A program made the position numbers and the translations under genes. Positions 5,337 through 8,497 of a stretch of 8,497 nt of DNA are shown piece after piece. Each line of letters begins with the position of its first letter. Within the stretch, counting starts at the first letter, position 1. Under the pieces are notes generated by a model, which saw nothing but the letters and a program-made list of their open reading frames with translations, was not told the origin of the DNA and did not search any database. Source of the stretch: Prevotella sp. (GTDB lineage: Bacteria > Bacteroidota > Bacteroidia > Bacteroidales > Dysgonomonadaceae); assembly GCA_031263965.1 (NCBI GenBank), contig JAISES010000308.1:1-8497 (forward strand). Reading direction: 5' to 3'.

Positions 5337-8300
5337 ATGAAAAACCAAATTGGTAATTCCGAACAATGGAAGGCTATTTTGCTTGCGCTGGTTCTATCGA
5401 TGATGTTTTCGTATTCGCCTGTGCATGGAGTACGAGGAGTAGGATCCATCAACAAGGCAATTCTGCAAAAGCCTGAAATCATTAGTGCAAAGAAGATCAA
5501 TCCGACCACTGTCGAAGTTTTATTGTCAGAGAATCAAAGAATGACATTCGACTTCTATGGAGAAAATATATTCAGGGTCTTTCAAGACAATTCGGGTGGA
5601 ATAATAAGAGATCCGGAAGCGAAACCAGAAGCTCGGATCTTGGTCGATAATCCCAGGAAACACTTATCCGAAGTGAAGGTGAGCGACGATGGAAGCTCTA
5701 TTTCTATTGCTACTGGAAAAATTAAAATCCAGATGGATAAGAACACTGCATTGTTGAAAGTCATCGATCTGAACACTAACGCTGTCGCTTTGGAAGAAAT
5801 AGAACCTGTTCTTTTTGAAAAGAATAAGGTTACAGTAACCCTGAAAGAAAACCCACAAGAATATTTTTACGGCGGTGGTGTCCAGAATGGACGTTTTTCA
5901 CATAAAGGAAAAGTAATCGCCATAGAGAATCAGAATAGTTGGACCGATGGCGGAGTAGCCTCTCCAAATCCATACTATTGGTCTACAAATGGTTATGGAA
6001 TGATGTGGTACACCTTCAAAAGAGGGCGGTATGACTTTGGCGCAAAAGAGAAAGGCGTTGTAAAGTTATATCACGAAACTGATTATCTGGATGTTTTCTA
6101 TATGATCAATGACGGGGCTGTACCTTTACTGAATGATTTTTATCAACTGACGGGCAATCCAGTATTGCTTCCTAAATTCGGATTCTATCAAGGGCATCTG
6201 AATGCCTACAACAGAGATTACTGGAAAGAAGACGAAACCGGAATTCTATTCGAAGACGGAAAGCGTTATAAAGAAAGCCAGAAAGATAATGGGGGTGTGA
6301 AAGAATCCCTGAATGGTGAAAAGAACAATTATCAGTTTTCGGCTCGCGCAGTAATAGACCGTTATAAAAATAATGATATGCCATTCGGCTGGTTACTGCC
6401 TAACGATGGTTATGGAGCGGGATATGGCCAGACGGAAACTTTAGACGGAAATATACAAAATCTGAAAGATCTAGCCGGTTATGCTCATAAAAATGGGGTG
6501 GAAATAGGTTTGTGGACACAATCGGATCTTCATCCGAAACCGGAGATCAGCGCTCTGCTTCAGAGGGATATAGTAAAAGAGGTGAGAGATGCCGGAGTAC
6601 GCGTACTGAAAACAGATGTGGCGTGGGTTGGTGCAGGATATTCTTTCGGATTGAATGGTATTGCCGATGTGTCGCAGATTATGACATATTATGGCGGCGA
6701 TAGCCGGCCGTTTATCATTTCCCTCGATGGATGGGCCGGGACACAACGTTATGCCGGAATCTGGTCGGGTGACCAAACCGGGGGGGTATGGGAATATATC
6801 CGATTCCATATACCTACTTATATAGGTTCGGGACTTTCCGGTAACCCCAATATTTGTTCCGATATGGACGGAATTTTCGGAGGCAAAAATCCGGTGGTCA
6901 ATACCAGAGATTTCCAGTGGAAGACATTTACCCCGACACAGTTAAATATGGACGGGTGGGGTGCCAACGAAAAATATCCCCATGCATCAGGAGAGCCTGT
7001 TACTTCGATAAATCGCTGGTACCTGAAGATGAAATCGGAAATAATGCCGTATGCATATAGTATTGCGAAAGAATCTGTTGACGGGTTGCCTATGATAAGA
7101 GCTATGTTTTTGGAATACCCGAATACCTATACTTTGGGAAAAGCAACGCAATATCAATTCCTGTATGGTCCTTATTTTCTTGTAGCGCCTATCTATCAGG
7201 CAACGAAATCAGATGAGAAAGGTAATGATATCCGTAATGGCATATATTTGCCGGAAGGAGAGTGGATCGACTATTTCTCCGGAGATAAGTATCAGGGTAA
7301 TTGTGTTTTAAATAATTATAATTCACCTATTTGGAAACTGCCGGTATTTGTCAGAAATGGAGCCGTCATTCCAATGGCAAATCCGAACAATAATGTTTCC
7401 GAAATAAATAAGAATCTGCGTATATATGAGTTATATCCATTTGAAAACAGCTCGTTCACGGAATATGACGATGATGGAATTTCTGAAAAATACAAGGTTG
7501 AAAAAGGAGCAACAACTCTGATCGAATCAAATGTTAATTACAAAAAAAACATAGCTACAATAACTATAAATCCTGCACAAGGAGGGTTTAACGGTTTTGT
7601 TAAAGATAAAGCAACTGAGTTTAAAGTAAATGTAACAGAAAAACCAAGGAAAGTATCCGCAGAGATAGGAAAAGCTAAAGTCAAGTTAGTAGAAGTAACC
7701 TCTATGGATGAATTCCTGAAAAGGGATAATGTTTACTTCTACGATGCTGCACCAAATCTGAACAGGTTCGCAACCCGGGGCAGCGAGTTTGAAAAAGAGA
7801 TTATCATTAAAAATCCTCAACTTCTGGTTAAGTTGGAATCATCGGATATTACAGCCAATCAGACTATTCTTAATATTGAAGGTTTTGTATTCGATCCGGC
7901 AGATAAGCACAAGATTGCTTCGGGAGCATTAGCTGCACCGGCGAATGCCCTGATTACAGATGAAAATACAGAAGCTTATAAAGTAAAACCAACGTGGGAT
8001 AAGGTTGGTAATGCCGATTTTTATGAAATCGAATTCGACGGTATGCTTTATACCACAATTAAAGATACAGAGTTACTCTTTGATGGATTAGATGCTGAAA
8101 CGGCGTATTCATTTAAGTTGCGGGCGGTAAATAAGGACGGGTATTCCGACTGGACCACATTTAGTGTTACAACAAAAGAAAACCCTCTGGAATTTGCCAT
8201 TGAAGGAATCGTGGGGCAAACGACTGCCGAAAATCAAGGCCGTTCATTAAATCGCTTGTTCGATTTCGAAGAAGGTGAGTTATGGCATACAAAATATAAC

Positions 8301-8497
8301 GTAAATGCTCTTCCTTTTGATCTTATCATGGATCTGAAAACTATCAACCGGCTTGATAAATTCCATTATATACCTCGTGATAATGCAGGAAACGGAACTC
8401 TGTTAAAAGGTTCGGTTTATTATAGTATGGACAGGGAGACCTGGAATGAAGCCGGAACTTTTGAATGGATGCGAAATAATGAGACAAAAATATTTGC
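5337..8497 (+). CDS. Secreted GH31 family alpha-glycosidase with DUF5110, FN3 and F5/8C (CBM32-like) domains; C-terminus cut
   Basis: The frame is open from ATG 5337 to the window end (1053 codons). Residues 1-31 are a Sec signal peptide (AILLALVLSMMF core, likely cleavage after VHG), with no lipobox Cys. Then come the N-terminal beta-sandwich (about 45-250; EYFYGGGVQNGRFSHKG), the catalytic barrel (about 275-600), the distal beta-sheet part with DUF5110 (about 690-772; YDDDGISEKY), an unassigned beta-rich stretch (about 780-860), FN3 (about 864-948), and an F5/8 type C domain from about 950 that is cut. The likely nucleophile is D427 in KTDVAWVG and the acid/base D479 in RYAGIWSGDQ, with the GH31 spacing. 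This catalytic region recalls the GH31 branch with bacterial alpha-N-acetylgalactosaminidases more than alpha-glucosidases, but that is from memory and unverified; substrate specificity is open. No susC/susD genes are visible, so membership in a polysaccharide utilisation locus cannot be judged. Confidence 0.95.
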   Translation, partial: MKNQIGNSEQWKAILLALVLSMMFSYSPVHGVRGVGSINKAILQKPEIISAKKINPTTVEVLLSENQRMTFDFYGENIFRVFQDNSGGIIRDPEAKPEARILVDNPRKHLSEVKVSDDGSSISIATGKIKIQMDKNTALLKVIDLNTNAVALEEIEPVLFEKNKVTVTLKENPQEYFYGGGVQNGRFSHKGKVIAIENQNSWTDGGVASPNPYYWSTNGYGMMWYTFKRGRYDFGAKEKGVVKLYHETDYLDVFYMINDGAVPLLNDFYQLTGNPVLLPKFGFYQGHLNAYNRDYWKEDETGILFEDGKRYKESQKDNGGVKESLNGEKNNYQFSARAVIDRYKNNDMPFGWLLPNDGYGAGYGQTETLDGNIQNLKDLAGYAHKNGVEIGLWTQSDLHPKPEISALLQRDIVKEVRDAGVRVLKTDVAWVGAGYSFGLNGIADVSQIMTYYGGDSRPFIISLDGWAGTQRYAGIWSGDQTGGVWEYIRFHIPTYIGSGLSGNPNICSDMDGIFGGKNPVVNTRDFQWKTFTPTQLNMDGWGANEKYPHASGEPVTSINRWYLKMKSEIMPYAYSIAKESVDGLPMIRAMFLEYPNTYTLGKATQYQFLYGPYFLVAPIYQATKSDEKGNDIRNGIYLPEGEWIDYFSGDKYQGNCVLNNYNSPIWKLPVFVRNGAVIPMANPNNNVSEINKNLRIYELYPFENSSFTEYDDDGISEKYKVEKGATTLIESNVNYKKNIATITINPAQGGFNGFVKDKATEFKVNVTEKPRKVSAEIGKAKVKLVEVTSMDEFLKRDNVYFYDAAPNLNRFATRGSEFEKEIIIKNPQLLVKLESSDITANQTILNIEGFVFDPADKHKIASGALAAPANALITDENTEAYKVKPTWDKVGNADFYEIEFDGMLYTTIKDTELLFDGLDAETAYSFKLRAVNKDGYSDWTTFSVTTKENPLEFAIEGIVGQTTAENQGRSLNRLFDFEEGELWHTKYNVNALPFDLIMDLKTINRLDKFHYIPRDNAGNGTLLKGSVYYSMDRETWNEAGTFEWMRNNETKIF

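Noticed and set aside
5309..7060. Several short ORFs (64-112 aa) on both strands within the GH31 gene
   Set aside because: All are shadows of the long continuous GH31 reading frame, which has a signal peptide, catalytic motifs and accessory domains.

Overview
The window looks like a chromosome segment of a Bacteroidota bacterium, most likely order Bacteroidales (a Dysgonomonas- or Bacteroides-like genome; the genus is a guess). The signs are the low GC content (about 40% by eye), A-rich leaders without clear Shine-Dalgarno sites, several TAnnTTTG-type -7 boxes, an ECF sigma factor of the Bacteroidota type, short lipoproteins with an acidic residue after the lipobox Cys, and a secreted multidomain GH31 glycosidase. 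No tRNA, rRNA, CRISPR array, insertion sequence or phage gene was seen.

Layout. (1) 1-1140, minus strand: an ECF sigma factor gene (562-1140), followed after 157 bp by the start of an unrecognised lipoprotein gene (404 to beyond base 1). (2) 1141-1460: a 320-bp divergent control region. It holds a TTG-N20-CACCTTTG promoter pointing to the sigma gene, a TATATTTG -7 box pointing the other way, and an 8-bp perfect inverted repeat just upstream of that box. (3) 1461-3635, plus strand: a two-gene NfeD-like/flotillin operon closed by a strong intrinsic terminator (3643-3679). (4) 5100-3692, minus strand: a 91-residue lipoprotein-like peptide followed by a radical SAM/SPASM enzyme, converging on the flotillin operon. 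(5) 5337-8497, plus strand: a secreted GH31 glycosidase with DUF5110, FN3 and F5/8 type C (CBM32-like) domains, cut by the window end and divergent from the small lipoprotein gene.

How the genes may work together. NfeD-like OB-fold membrane proteins and flotillins form a known functional pair in membrane microdomains. In Bacillus subtilis the equivalent yuaF-floT operon belongs to the regulon of an ECF sigma factor (SigW), so an ECF gene divergent from this pair is suggestive, though unproven. The radical SAM/SPASM enzyme carries a complete set of cluster-binding cysteines, and its small lipoprotein neighbour looks like its substrate: a long cytoplasmic leader, a lipobox, and a short mature tail with one conspicuous Thr-Cys-Tyr. 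This resembles the 'rSAM/lipoprotein' pairing named from Bacteroidota genomes, whose chemistry I believe is undetermined, and it is the most interesting system in the window. The GH31 enzyme is a secreted or periplasmic carbohydrate-active enzyme with no susC/susD visible nearby.
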